From assembly GCA_018646605.1 (NCBI GenBank), contig JABGUL010000010.1, positions 1-46,093 of the forward strand: 46,093 nt of DNA, read 5' to 3'. Source of the DNA: Flavobacteriaceae bacterium (GTDB taxonomy: Bacteria; Bacteroidota; Bacteroidia; Flavobacteriales; Flavobacteriaceae). How positions within the stretch are numbered: the stretch's first letter is position 1; every line of letters begins with the position of its first letter. The translations under genes and the position numbers were made by a program. The notes beneath the pieces are model-generated. The model was not told where the DNA came from. It saw nothing but the letters and a program-made list of their open reading frames with translations, and did not search any database. Of this stretch, positions 7,506 through 16,587 are shown one piece after another.

Positions 7506-8825
7506 ATGGAATTAATTCCTAGTGCGGGTATTTCGGTTACTTCTTTGTTTAGGGGGGTGTTGGGCATGGGTGTGCTCCTTTTAATTGCTTTACTCTTTAG
7601 CGCCAACAGAAAAAAGATCGCTTGGAAAACAGTAGGTTTAGGTCTATTGACACAGATTATTATCGCGATTGGGGTATTAAAAATTAGTTTAATTAAGCGT
7701 CTTTTTGAAACCCTTGGAAATTTTTTCATTAAAATTCTGGACTATACCGGTGCGGGAACAAAAATGTTGCTTGGCGAATTTGGAAATGTAGAAACCTATG
7801 GGTTTATCTTTGTCTTTCAAGCCCTTCCTGTTATCATTTTCTTTTCAGCTCTAACCTCAATTTTATATTATTTTGGGGTCATTCAAAAAGTGGTTGGTTT
7901 TTTTGCTTGGGGATTAACGAAGCTTTTCAAAATTTCAGGGGCCGAAAGCCTTTCCGTTGCAGGGAATATATTTTTAGGTCAAACAGAAGCCCCATTGTTA
8001 ATCAAGGCCTATTTAGAAAAAATGAACCGCTCAGAGATTTTTCTTGTTATGGTAGGAGGAATGGCTACTGTTGCTGGGAGTGTTCTTGGAGCTTACATTG
8101 GATTTTTAGGAGGCAATGATCCTGTTCAGCGCCTGGAATTTGCCAAGAGCCTTTTGGCAGCCTCTGTGATGGCTGCGCCAGGAGCTGTGGTGGTTGCAAA
8201 AATAATATACCCACAGACAGAAGAAATCACAACCGACATTGAAGTTTCTCATGATAAAATTGGTGAAAATTTCCTTTCGGCCATCTCAATTGGAACTGGG
8301 GAAGGAATTAAAATGGCGGTAAATGTTGCCGCCATGCTATTGGTTTTTATAGCGCTTATTGCCTTGGTGAATAATGTTTTTAGCGGGGTGGGTGACCTTT
8401 TAGGCTTAAATGTGTGGGTGGTAAACAATACGGTTTATGACGGCTTTTCTATTGAATTTGTATTGGGGTATCTTTTTGCACCCCTTATGTGGCTCGTAGG
8501 AGTGGCTCGGGAGGACATGACCCTAATGGGTCAACTTCTAGGGATAAAATTAGTGGCGAGTGAGTTTGTTGGGTATACGCAGTTAGTCGATTTAAAAAAT
8601 AGCGCCAGCAGTCTCCATTTTACGTATCAAAAATCTGTGGTGATGGCTACGTATATGCTCTGTGGATTTGCCAATTTTGCTTCCATTGGCATACAAGTAG
8701 GAGGGATCGGAATTATCGCCCCAAAAACACGTAAGCTTTTAACAGAACTTGGCTTTAAAGCCATGATCGCTGGTTCTTTAGTCTCACTAATGTCTGCAAC
8801 AATTGCAGGAATTATTTTGGGTTAA
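7506..8825 (+). CDS. Concentrative nucleoside transporter (NupC/CNT family)
   Basis: 439 residues, strongly hydrophobic with about ten membrane segments. Family landmarks: the gate and core regions VAGNIFLGQTEAPLLIKAYL and MFTIMVGG-like text here reading MVGGMATVAGSVLGAYIGFL, and C-terminal LCGFANFASIGIQVGGIG, which in CNT proteins forms the nucleoside and sodium site. Members import nucleosides by Na+ or H+ symport. The C-terminal region EFVGYTQL is also usual. The gene stands alone. Its stop codon overlaps the stop of the convergent SSS symporter gene in the palindrome TTAA. Confidence 0.9.
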   Translation: MELIPSAGISVTSLFRGVLGMGVLLLIALLFSANRKKIAWKTVGLGLLTQIIIAIGVLKISLIKRLFETLGNFFIKILDYTGAGTKMLLGEFGNVETYGFIFVFQALPVIIFFSALTSILYYFGVIQKVVGFFAWGLTKLFKISGAESLSVAGNIFLGQTEAPLLIKAYLEKMNRSEIFLVMVGGMATVAGSVLGAYIGFLGGNDPVQRLEFAKSLLAASVMAAPGAVVVAKIIYPQTEEITTDIEVSHDKIGENFLSAISIGTGEGIKMAVNVAAMLLVFIALIALVNNVFSGVGDLLGLNVWVVNNTVYDGFSIEFVLGYLFAPLMWLVGVAREDMTLMGQLLGIKLVASEFVGYTQLVDLKNSASSLHFTYQKSVVMATYMLCGFANFASIGIQVGGIGIIAPKTRKLLTELGFKAMIAGSLVSLMSATIAGIILG

Positions 8826-10630
8826 AGCACTGTTGCTTTTACTTTTTTCCACGTTTTTACTAAAAAATAAGCCGAAACAATAGTCAATCCAGTAAGTGGA
8901 AATGCCAGTTGGTAATCACCATAAATATAATATCCTGTTGCAAACATGGTACTGTAAATCATCAAACAGCCCAAAAGCATGGCAATGATTCCTGAGGGTA
9001 CACTCCACCCTTCATCATGATCAACAAGTTCAATGGATTCTTTCTTGGCTTCACTAATGATTTTTGACCACCCCGGCCCTCCTGGTTGTGTTTTTTTATA
9101 AAAAGAACGCAAGACATCCGTTTTTTCAGAAGGTGTAATAAAGGTTACCAATAGCCAGAGACTGGTGGTTACAAAAACGACAAAAGGAAATTCTGCCCAG
9201 GATGGGAAAACACCTTCACCTCCAAAAAGAGCGTTTTTGATTGAAGGAATCGTTAACAATAAAGAAACCACTCCAGAGGCTACCATTGCGGTAATTTCAC
9301 TCCACGCATTGATACGCCACCAAAACCATCTAAGTATAAAAATAAGTCCAGTTCCTGCTCCAAAGACCAACAACAAATTAAATAATTGCATTGCATTTTG
9401 TAATAAGAGGGCAAGCAAAGTACTCAACACCATAAGCACTACGGTAGAAATTCTCCCCACGGCAACCAATCGCTTTTGAGAAGCATCAGGATTAATTTGG
9501 GTTTTGTAAAAATCGTAAACAATATAAGAAGATCCCCAATTTAGCTGAGTAGAAATGGTACTCATATAGGCAGAAATAAGAGAGGCCAAAACAAGACCTA
9601 ATAAGCCTGTAGGAAGTTTGGTTAACATTGCAGGATACGCTAAGTCATGCCCCAGCTTGTCTGGAGTAATGTTTGGAAATGCCGTTTGTAAACTTGCTAA
9701 ATCTGGAAAAACAACCAAAGACGCTAACGCAACCAAAATCCATGGCCATGGACGTAAAGCATAATGCATAATATTGAAGAAAAAAGTCGCTCCAATTGCA
9801 TGGTTTTCATCTTTTGCTGCAAGCATACGTTGTGCTATATAGCCTCCTCCACCAGGTTCGGCGCCAGGATACCAGGAGCTCCACCATTGCACAGCCAAAG
9901 GAATAATAAGTAAGGTAATCAGTGCCTCACGATCTCCAAAATCAGGAAGAATCGCTATTTTTCCAGCTACATTTTCATTCGCCAATAAGGCTTGGATTCC
10001 TCCTACCTCCGGCATATTCACCAAATAATATGCTGCTCCTATAGCGCCTCCCATTGCAACGAAAAAAAGGATAACATCCGTATAGACAACTCCTTTAAAT
10101 CCACCAATGGCGCTAAAAGTAACGGTTACTAACCCCGCTGTTAAAACTGTTTGCCAGGGCTCAAGACCTAGCATTATACCCCCTATTTTGATTGCGGCAA
10201 GAGTAACTGCAGACATGGTAATAACATTGAAAACAATCCCTAAATAAATAGATCTAAACTGTCTTAAAAAACGAGCTGGCTTGCCTCCATAGCGTAATTC
10301 ATAAAACTCAAGGTCTGTGTTTACATTTGATTTACGCCATAATTTAGCATAAACAAATACGGTCAATAAACCTGTAATTAGAAACGCCCACCAAACCCAG
10401 TTTCCAGAAACACCATTGGTACGTACAATGTCGGTAACTAAATTAGGGGTGTCAGTTGAAAAAGTAGTTGCCACCATAGACAATCCCAATAACCACCATG
10501 GCATACTTCGCCCGGATAAGAAAAAATCGTTCGCACTTTTACCAGAGGTTTTGGAAACATAGATTCCAATCCCCAATGAAAGAGCAAAAAATATAAATAT
10601 TATAATCCAATCTATTGTAGCGATTTGCAT
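8822..10630 (-). CDS. Sodium:solute symporter (SSS family)
   Basis: 602 residues with about 13-15 membrane helices. The start TIDWIIIFIFFALSLGIGIYVSK, the element NDFFLSGRSMPWWLLGLSMVATTFSTDTPNL and the segment SAIGGFKGVVYTDVILFFVAMGG are characteristic of SSS (SGLT-like) transporters. The Na2-site Ser/Thr-rich helix appears as SAYMSTISTQLNWGSSYIV. It imports an unknown solute (sugar, nucleoside or organic acid) with sodium, as expected in a marine cell. The insert around residues 500-540 facing the cytoplasm (TQPGGPGWSKIISEAKKESI) is normal for the longer subgroup. It is a monocistronic gene convergent with the CNT transporter. Confidence 0.88.
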   Translation of the reverse strand: MQIATIDWIIIFIFFALSLGIGIYVSKTSGKSANDFFLSGRSMPWWLLGLSMVATTFSTDTPNLVTDIVRTNGVSGNWVWWAFLITGLLTVFVYAKLWRKSNVNTDLEFYELRYGGKPARFLRQFRSIYLGIVFNVITMSAVTLAAIKIGGIMLGLEPWQTVLTAGLVTVTFSAIGGFKGVVYTDVILFFVAMGGAIGAAYYLVNMPEVGGIQALLANENVAGKIAILPDFGDREALITLLIIPLAVQWWSSWYPGAEPGGGGYIAQRMLAAKDENHAIGATFFFNIMHYALRPWPWILVALASLVVFPDLASLQTAFPNITPDKLGHDLAYPAMLTKLPTGLLGLVLASLISAYMSTISTQLNWGSSYIVYDFYKTQINPDASQKRLVAVGRISTVVLMVLSTLLALLLQNAMQLFNLLLVFGAGTGLIFILRWFWWRINAWSEITAMVASGVVSLLLTIPSIKNALFGGEGVFPSWAEFPFVVFVTTSLWLLVTFITPSEKTDVLRSFYKKTQPGGPGWSKIISEAKKESIELVDHDEGWSVPSGIIAMLLGCLMIYSTMFATGYYIYGDYQLAFPLTGLTIVSAYFLVKTWKKVKATVL

Positions 10631-10703
10631 AAGTCTATTCTTTTGGTTTGCTTCTAAAGGTAAATAAAAAACTATTTTATCCTATAAATTGTTGTTAAAT
10701 CCC

Positions 10704-10734
10704 TTGAGAATACGCTAATTTCCAACTAGGTTTG
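10704..10734 (+). promoter_or_regulatory. Promoter of the secreted protein gene (TTG-N20-TAGGTTTG)
   Basis: TTG at 10704-10706 is followed after 20 bases by TAGGTTTG (10727-10734), an excellent Bacteroidota promoter. Transcription would start near 10741, which excludes the in-frame TTG at 10732 as start and supports ATG 10759. Confidence 0.65.
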
Positions 10735-10758
10735 CTTAGTGATTACTCTTTTAGGTCT

Positions 10759-11430
10759 ATGATTCACGTAAAACGTCTTGTTTTTATAGCTTTATTCTCC
10801 TTCTCTTTTCATTCGGTTTGGGGGCAAGTCCCTATTGAAACTACCAAAAAACCCAAAGTTGTTATTCCCCCTCCAGAAAATAAAGGCCCAAGCCTTTTAG
10901 CGCCAAAAGAGAAAAAAGCTTTTCTATCCGAAGACTTTTTTAATCCTACTATAGAATTTAAAGATCCCAAAAGCGACCTCAATAACCCACCAATTAATAT
11001 GGGGGCTAGCGAACAGTTTTTGGACGCTGGGAAACAATACTTAAACCGGCTAAACAGAGGTAGGGAAAAAGAAAAAAACCCCAACCAGTTTAAAACAGAT
11101 CAATATCTAGGTGATTTTAAAAATAATGGGCGTTTTGTTCAAATTGCGGTCCGTGATCACGAATCTCCTGATGGGGATTTAATTCGTATTATGCTTAATG
11201 ATAAAGAAGTTGTCTCTAGAGTTCTTTTGACTGAAAACTTCAAGGGTATTTCTATCGATTTAGTAATGGGTTTTAATAAAATTGATTTTGTCGCGCTAAA
11301 TCAAGGTACCTCAGGTCCAAACACTGCTGAAGTTCGTGTTTTTGATGATGAAGGAAAATTGGTAGGTGCCAACCGTTGGAATTTAGCTACTGGTGTAAAA
11401 GCTACTTACATTATCGTTAAAGAAAAATAA
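10759..11430 (+). CDS. Secreted protein of unknown function
   Basis: 223 residues from ATG 10759, starting MIHVKRLVFIALFSFSFHSVWG with a clear signal peptide ending at WGQ. The next about 60 residues are rich in Pro and Lys (TTKKPKVVIPPPENKGPSLL), probably an extended linker. Residues about 100-223 form a folded domain with strand-like repeats (VQIAVRDHESPDGDLIRIMLN, then a C-terminal VRVFDDEGKLVGANRW). It resembles secretory proteins widely conserved in Flavobacteriia, but I know no function. The upstream start at 10732 lies inside the promoter and is rejected. It ends 3 bases from the convergent aminotransferase. Confidence 0.8.
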   Translation: MIHVKRLVFIALFSFSFHSVWGQVPIETTKKPKVVIPPPENKGPSLLAPKEKKAFLSEDFFNPTIEFKDPKSDLNNPPINMGASEQFLDAGKQYLNRLNRGREKEKNPNQFKTDQYLGDFKNNGRFVQIAVRDHESPDGDLIRIMLNDKEVVSRVLLTENFKGISIDLVMGFNKIDFVALNQGTSGPNTAEVRVFDDEGKLVGANRWNLATGVKATYIIVKEK

Positions 11431-11433
11431 CCA

Positions 11434-12546
11434 TTACCCCTGGTAAACCTCCATCATTCCTTTAATAAAAATACTAACCTCTTCTTGCGTTCCTGTGCTA
11501 ATTCTACACCAATCATAGAAGGGTGGAAAGGGACGTCCAATTCGGACTCCCTTGGCCAACATCGCTGGACCTAGCTCCCTGATGTCCTTTTTTGCATTAA
11601 AGAAAATAAAATTAGTATGTGATTTTACATACGTTAATTTTAATTGATCTAAAAGAGAATAAATACGTGCTTTGGCTTCTTTGTTCTGTGCTAAAGAAAA
11701 TTGATAAAAGGCGTCATCAACTAGGGCCTCTTTTGCTGCTTCTACAGCTAGCACATTACTCATTGCAACTACGTTCTTTCGAATTTGAGCAGCAATTTCA
11801 AGTTTGGCGATCAAATAGCCAACACGTAAACCAGCCATTCCATATACTTTTGAAAAGGTTTTTGAAACAATCACATTGTCTCCACGTTTTACAGCGTTGA
11901 TCATGCTTGGATAATTTGGTGTTTCTATAAAGTCATAATAGGCTTCATCAGAAAATACAATGGCTTTTTTGCTGGCAACATCACAAAAATCAACCAACTT
12001 TTTTGCAGGTACTAAAGTACCCGTTGGATTGTTTGGATTGCATAAAAAAATCAATTTCGTTTTACTAGAAATTCGTTTTTCAATTTCATCTAAATCGTAC
12101 CCTTTATCTTCCCCCACAGGAACCCAATTTATGGTGGCTCCCCATTGTTCAGCATAGTCCATCATGGCTAAAAAAGTGGGCTGTCCTGAAATTATTTCTC
12201 CGCCATTTGAGGCAAAAGTTAAGCCTGTAATACGAAGTCCTTCCGTTGAACCACCCGTAATAATAATTGATTCTGGAGCAACGCCATGTTTTTTGGCTAG
12301 TTGTTCTGCTAGATCATCAGAATAAGCATAAGGATAACGACAACCATGGACAAAAGACTGCTTGATTCGCTCTTGAACTTTTTTGGAGGGACCGTAAGGG
12401 TTTTCATTTGAACTCAACCGAATAATAGGTTCTAAACTTCGTGGTTGAAAGTCTGCTTTTTGTTGTGCTGAAAGAAGCCCAGAAGGCGCTAACATTAATC
12501 CTCCTATTCCTATAGAAGAACGCAACCAATCTCTTCGTGTTTGCAT
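11434..12546 (-). CDS. Tat-exported PLP-dependent aminotransferase (HisC-like, fold type I)
   Basis: 370 residues. The N-terminus MQTRRDWLRSSIGIGG carries a twin-arginine motif followed by a hydrophobic stretch and an SAQQ cleavage region, so the folded, cofactor-loaded enzyme is probably exported. The catalytic domain resembles histidinol-phosphate and aromatic aminotransferases: LSSNENPYGPS, ITGGSTEGL, FLCNPNNPTGT, D200 in FSDEAYYDF and the PLP lysine K233 in SKTFSKVYG, followed by AGLRVGY. A role in histidine synthesis is unlikely for an exported enzyme with no his genes nearby. The substrate is unknown. The divergent neighbour is a Na+/alanine symporter, which suggests amino-acid scavenging. 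Confidence 0.85.
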   Translation of the reverse strand: MQTRRDWLRSSIGIGGLMLAPSGLLSAQQKADFQPRSLEPIIRLSSNENPYGPSKKVQERIKQSFVHGCRYPYAYSDDLAEQLAKKHGVAPESIIITGGSTEGLRITGLTFASNGGEIISGQPTFLAMMDYAEQWGATINWVPVGEDKGYDLDEIEKRISSKTKLIFLCNPNNPTGTLVPAKKLVDFCDVASKKAIVFSDEAYYDFIETPNYPSMINAVKRGDNVIVSKTFSKVYGMAGLRVGYLIAKLEIAAQIRKNVVAMSNVLAVEAAKEALVDDAFYQFSLAQNKEAKARIYSLLDQLKLTYVKSHTNFIFFNAKKDIRELGPAMLAKGVRIGRPFPPFYDWCRISTGTQEEVSIFIKGMMEVYQG

Positions 12547-12612
12547 GATATAGTTTTTATAAAGTTTATGCTTTTTATGTAATTAACAAAATTTAATTAC
12601 TATTTTTCACAT

Positions 12613-13962
12613 ATGAATCAATGGCTTTCAACCTTTGAAGAAATTCTAAAAACCCTTATTAGCCCTTTAGAATGGATAATGCTTTTTGCTATTGTTGGGG
12701 GCGGATTATTTTTGACTTTTCAAAGTAAGGGCTATCCCTTTTTAAAAATTAAAACCGCTTTTGGTTTATTACTTACTAAAGAAAAAAACCAAGGGATTTC
12801 TAGATTTCAAGCATTGTCCGCTGTACTTGCTGCAACGGTAGGTTTGGGAAATATTTCAGGCGTTGCCATTGCCATACATTTAGGCGGTCCAGGTGTATTG
12901 GTTTGGATGTGGATTACAGCTGCCATAGGAATGATTATAAAGTTTTATTCCTGTACTCTTGCGGTTCAACTAAGAGAAACAGATACAAATGGGGAGCCTC
13001 TCGGAGGGCCAATGTATTACATGTCCTTAGGCATGAAAAAATGGGGAAAACCCCTCGCAATTTGGTTTTCTATGGCAGGTCTCTTTGGGGTGTTGCCTGC
13101 CTTTACAGCCAACCAGCTAACCCAAACCTTCATGAACGTGGTTGATCCAGTTTCCTTTATCGCATTAAGTGATTTTCAATGGAAGTTTATCGTGGGTGTG
13201 GTCTTGTCCATTGCTAGTGCCTTTGTCATTTTTGGAGGTTTAAAATCAATTGTAAAGGTGACCTCAAGTCTTGTTCCAACCATGGTAGGGCTCTATTTCA
13301 TTCTCGGGGTTTATATTCTTATTGCAAATATAGAAGCTGTTTTGCCTGCATTTTATCTTATTTTTTCTGAAGCTTTTAATTTTCAAACCATGATTGCTGG
13401 TGGCTTTTGGGGGCTCGTTATTTTAGGCGTGCGAAGAGCTGTATTTTCTAACGAAAGTGGTGTTGGAAATGCCCCAATGTATCATGGTCAATCACAAAGT
13501 AAAAAGGGAACTGATGAAGGTCTTGTGGCCATGTTAGGCCCTCTTTTAGATACCGTTTTGGTTTGTACCATTACTGGACTAATTGTAATTATTAGCGGGG
13601 CTTATCTTGTAGAAGATCTAAATGGAATTGTTCTGACTCTTGAGGCGTTTAGACGGTTATTTTTTGGTTTTGGAGATCAATTATTACTCATCATGGTTTT
13701 TGTTTTTGGAATTTCTACGCTTTTCACCTATTCCTATTATGGTGTAAAATGCTTTGGTTTTTTGACCAAAACCCATTGGGGAAACTACTATAATTATTTT
13801 TATATCGGTAGTATTATTTTTTCGGCATTGGTCACGGTAGAGGTCGTCATTGGAATCATTGATTTATCTTTTGCCCTGATGAGCATTCCAAACATGATCG
13901 CCATTCTTTACCTCTCAAAAAGAGTGAAAAAGGAAATGCGAGAACGTAACTGGTTAGCTTAA
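12613..13962 (+). CDS. Alanine/glycine:cation symporter (AGCS family)
   Basis: 449 residues with about ten or eleven membrane helices. AGCS landmarks: VLAATVGLGNISGVAIAIHLGGPG, then WMWITAAIGMIIKFYSCTLAV, GGPMYYM and GVRRAVFSNESGVGNAPMYHG. The family imports alanine or glycine, and in some members D-alanine, with Na+. It diverges from the Tat-exported aminotransferase across 66 bp. Its final codons form one arm of a strong hairpin that probably terminates both this gene and the convergent amidohydrolase gene. Confidence 0.9.
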   Translation: MNQWLSTFEEILKTLISPLEWIMLFAIVGGGLFLTFQSKGYPFLKIKTAFGLLLTKEKNQGISRFQALSAVLAATVGLGNISGVAIAIHLGGPGVLVWMWITAAIGMIIKFYSCTLAVQLRETDTNGEPLGGPMYYMSLGMKKWGKPLAIWFSMAGLFGVLPAFTANQLTQTFMNVVDPVSFIALSDFQWKFIVGVVLSIASAFVIFGGLKSIVKVTSSLVPTMVGLYFILGVYILIANIEAVLPAFYLIFSEAFNFQTMIAGGFWGLVILGVRRAVFSNESGVGNAPMYHGQSQSKKGTDEGLVAMLGPLLDTVLVCTITGLIVIISGAYLVEDLNGIVLTLEAFRRLFFGFGDQLLLIMVFVFGISTLFTYSYYGVKCFGFLTKTHWGNYYNYFYIGSIIFSALVTVEVVIGIIDLSFALMSIPNMIAILYLSKRVKKEMRERNWLA

Positions 13963-13972
13963 TTCTCGCATT
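13935..13972. terminator. Bidirectional terminator overlapping the end of the AGCS gene
   Basis: AATGCGAGAA (13935-13944) pairs perfectly with TTCTCGCATT (13963-13972), with an 18-base loop containing the AGCS stop codon. A T-rich stretch follows on the plus side, and A-rich coding sequence lies on the other. The last codons of AGCS double as a stem arm. Confidence 0.65.
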
Positions 13973-13978
13973 GCTGTT

Positions 13979-15409
13979 TTATTCTTGTCCTAATGGCGGT
14001 GGGCCTGGCGGCAATAAAGGTTCGTATTGATAATCCCCTTTTCGTATTTTAAATTCTTCTTTAACGGATTCTAACAAAGCCTTGTCTGTAAATAAATCGA
14101 CCATCGTCATGCTTAAAGCTTTGGCAGCATAGACCATCCCTTTGTGGCCAATAGACATTCCACCACAGGCAACTACAGCCCAGGAATGCCAGGGGGTTCC
14201 CTTTGGGGCAGTAGTCACTCCTAATCGAACAACGGGCACTAAAAAACTAACATCCCCAACATCTGTAGAACCTCCCATAGGATGTTCTTCTGTCGCTTTT
14301 AAAGGACTGATTGATCCGTCAATTCCAATTTTAGGCTTGAAAGTCGCTTCTTGGATTTTATAGGCAAAATCTTGTTCTTCATCCGTATAATCTATGGCCC
14401 CCAATTGTTCCAAATTTTTCTGAATTGCAGCTCCTCCCGCACGATTGGGGAGCACTTCATGAATTCCAGAAATCAAGTTTACTTCATAGTCTACATTAGC
14501 TAAAATCGCTGCACCTTCAGCCATTTTTACAACCTGCTTGTACACCTCATTCATTCCCTCTCTTTTTGTATCACGAACACGTACCCACAATCTAGAATAG
14601 TCAGGAACAACATTGACCACTTGACCTCCATCTTGAATATGATAATGAATTCTAACGGTTGGCTTTACATGTTCACGATATGAATTGATTCCATGTGTAT
14701 ACAATTCCAATGCATCGGACGCACTTCGACCATTCCATGGATCGGCTGAGGCATGTGCTGTTTGCCCAAAAAACTCTACTTTAAAATCGACTAAAGCCAA
14801 CGTACTTTGCACATCTGCTTCGGTGTGATCTGCAGGGTGCCAGTCTACACAAGCATCCAAATCATCAAATAAACCCGCTCTTGCCATCCACAATTTTCCA
14901 AAAAACTTTTCCTCTGCTGGAGTACCAAAGAATTTTACGGTTCCTTTCAATTCTCCTGAAGCTATCTTGTTTTTTATTGCAACCGCAGCCCCTAAACTTG
15001 CTGTACCAAAAAGATTATGCCCACAACCGTGTCCTGCAGCACCTGCCTTTAGTGGTGTTTTATTAGGTACTGTTTTTTGGGAAATACCTGGCAACGCATC
15101 AAACTCTCCTAAAATTCCAATGACGGGTTTTCCACTTCCATAAGTCGCAACAAAAGCGGTTGGCGTTTCAGCGACACCCACTTCTACTTCAAAGCCATTG
15201 GCCCTTGCATATGCAATTAAAGTCTCAGAAGAAACCGTTTCTTGAAAGGCAATTTCTGCTGCTCCCCAAATGGTATCACTAATCTCAATTAATTCCTTTT
15301 TTTGCGTTTCAACATCTTGAATAACTCCTTTTTTAAGGGTTTTTTTGTTTTGTGCTTGAACTGAAAATAGCATTCCTATAGCAGTTAAGACATAAATTAA
15401 TTTTTTCAT
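13979..15409 (-). CDS. Exported M20 amidohydrolase, AbgB-like
   Basis: 476 residues with a signal peptide (MKKLIYVLTAIGMLFSVQAQ). It matches the M20 amidohydrolases related to AbgB (p-aminobenzoyl-glutamate hydrolase) and peptidase M20D: ISDTIWGAAEIAFQE, IGILGEFDALPGIS, the metal motif AGHGCGHNLFG, the catalytic Glu pair in TPAEEKFFGK, and the late His in VACGGMSIGHKGM. It should remove acyl or aryl groups from amino acids outside the inner membrane. It follows a 56-residue membrane protein by 20 bases, and the two probably form one operon. Confidence 0.88.
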   Translation of the reverse strand: MKKLIYVLTAIGMLFSVQAQNKKTLKKGVIQDVETQKKELIEISDTIWGAAEIAFQETVSSETLIAYARANGFEVEVGVAETPTAFVATYGSGKPVIGILGEFDALPGISQKTVPNKTPLKAGAAGHGCGHNLFGTASLGAAVAIKNKIASGELKGTVKFFGTPAEEKFFGKLWMARAGLFDDLDACVDWHPADHTEADVQSTLALVDFKVEFFGQTAHASADPWNGRSASDALELYTHGINSYREHVKPTVRIHYHIQDGGQVVNVVPDYSRLWVRVRDTKREGMNEVYKQVVKMAEGAAILANVDYEVNLISGIHEVLPNRAGGAAIQKNLEQLGAIDYTDEEQDFAYKIQEATFKPKIGIDGSISPLKATEEHPMGGSTDVGDVSFLVPVVRLGVTTAPKGTPWHSWAVVACGGMSIGHKGMVYAAKALSMTMVDLFTDKALLESVKEEFKIRKGDYQYEPLLPPGPPPLGQE

Positions 15410-15429
15410 TTTTTTAAATTTTTTAATGA

Positions 15430-15600
15430 TTAAACCTTTTTTTTGACTGGAATTGCGAAAGAAATAATTAAAAAAACGAATCCAACAATTGCATAAGGCC
15501 AGTCAATAAAAGAAAGTTTGGTATACATAATTCCCACGATAACACTACACAAAATCGCGCAGATTAAAAAAACAATCTTTAAAGTCCATTTTAATTTCAT
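15430..15600 (-). CDS. Small two-helix membrane protein, 56 residues
   Basis: The ATG at 15600-15598 opens a frame of 56 codons with start MKLKWTLKIVFLICAILCSV and end FAIPVKKKV. It has two hydrophobic helices (about 8-25 and 36-50) joined by a short loop with YTKLSFIDWPY, and basic ends on both sides, as in a real helical hairpin with both ends in the cytoplasm. It lies 20 bases before the amidohydrolase start on the same strand. No family is known to me. It may be an accessory or sensor peptide of the operon. Confidence 0.6.
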   Translation of the reverse strand: MKLKWTLKIVFLICAILCSVIVGIMYTKLSFIDWPYAIVGFVFLIISFAIPVKKKV

Positions 15601-15645
15601 TTTAACACTTTGATTCTAAAATACACATTACAAATTAAAGTTTTT

Positions 15646-15653
15646 TATTTTTG
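15646..15653 (+). promoter_or_regulatory. -7 element for the OsmC gene
   Basis: TATTTTTG is an exact TAnnTTTG match 58 bases before the ATG at 15712. No clear -33 is seen. Confidence 0.4.
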
Positions 15654-15711
15654 AATAGGATTCGTCATTATTTTAAATGAATGGGGTTCTTAATCAAAAA
15701 GTTTGTAAACT

Positions 15712-16116
15712 ATGACTAGTACTGTAGCGTACCTTGGAAATCTCAGAACTACGGCCACACATCTGGCCTCAGAAAAAATAATCATAACCGATGCTCCTGT
15801 TGATAATCAAGGAAAAGGAGAGGCTTTTTCGCCTACCGATCTTGTTGCCACTGCACTGGCCTCTTGCTTGATTACAATCATGGGGATAAAAGCACGCGAC
15901 CTAGAGGTAGATATCGAGGGGACCAAAGCAGAGGTGAAAAAAATTATGGGTACAAATCCGCGTCGCATTGTTGAAATAAAAATCGCTGTTTCGCTCCCAA
16001 ATGCCTTTGATGAAAAAACACAAAAAATTCTTGAAAAAGCAGCGCTTACTTGTCCCGTAGCAAATTCTTTACATGCTGAACTTAAACAAGATATTCGTTT
16101 TATTTGGCCTTCCTAA
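15712..16116 (+). CDS. OsmC-family peroxiredoxin-like protein
   Basis: 134 residues, no signal peptide. OsmC-type proteins reduce organic hydroperoxides with two conserved cysteines. Both are present: C52 in ATALASCLITIMG at the start of the central helix and C114 in AALTCPVANSLHAEL. The GEAFSPTDLVATALA segment is typical. Length matches the YhfA/OsmC subgroup. The last 17 bases overlap the end of the convergent ABA4-like gene. Confidence 0.88.
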   Translation: MTSTVAYLGNLRTTATHLASEKIIITDAPVDNQGKGEAFSPTDLVATALASCLITIMGIKARDLEVDIEGTKAEVKKIMGTNPRRIVEIKIAVSLPNAFDEKTQKILEKAALTCPVANSLHAELKQDIRFIWPS

Positions 16117-16531
16117 ACTGTCTGATTCCAAACAGTAAAAAACTATACATCATTACTCCAATGGGTCCCAACATAAACGTACAAAGAAGAGGAAAAATAA
16201 TAGCTAAGTGAGCAATGTTGTTTTTTCTACTGTGCCGAATGATCCAGCAACCAACCCAAAAATCAAAAGCAAGATAATGTAACCAGCCAGCAGCAGCAGA
16301 CTCTGGTGTTGTGTTTTTAAAAAGGGTTACAATTCCATCCAGACTTGAAAAATCAGCTTCTGCCAAACCTCCTGAGACAATAATAAAATAAGTGTAAAAA
16401 AAACTAATTCCAAGAGGGACCCAAGGATATGAGATTAACTGCTCAGATATTTTCCATTTTGGTAGAAATAGGATGAGACTCCAGACCAAGAGAATTGTTA
16501 GGTTACATATGTTAAATAAAAAAGGTGTCAT
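16100..16531 (-). CDS. ABA4-like (DUF4281) integral membrane protein
   Basis: 143 residues with four membrane helices. The text VSGGLAEADFSSLDGIVTLF, followed by GWLHYLAFDFWVGCWIIRHS and LLCTFMLGPIGVMMY, is characteristic of the DUF4281/ABA4-like family. Plant ABA4 is needed for neoxanthin formation, and the role of bacterial members is not settled. Marine flavobacteria make carotenoids, so a pigment or membrane-lipid role is possible but no carotenoid gene is adjacent. It overlaps OsmC tail to tail by 17 bases. Confidence 0.75.
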   Translation of the reverse strand: MTPFLFNICNLTILLVWSLILFLPKWKISEQLISYPWVPLGISFFYTYFIIVSGGLAEADFSSLDGIVTLFKNTTPESAAAGWLHYLAFDFWVGCWIIRHSRKNNIAHLAIIFPLLCTFMLGPIGVMMYSFLLFGIRQFRKAK

Positions 16532-16587
16532 AAAAATGAATTGCGTTTGTTCAAGCCAAATTAGTATATTTAAGTAAGTTTTAAAAA

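Noticed and set aside
11434-12546. Histidine biosynthesis gene hisC
   Set aside because: Tat export signal and absence of any his gene nearby argue against a biosynthetic role, so no gene symbol is given.
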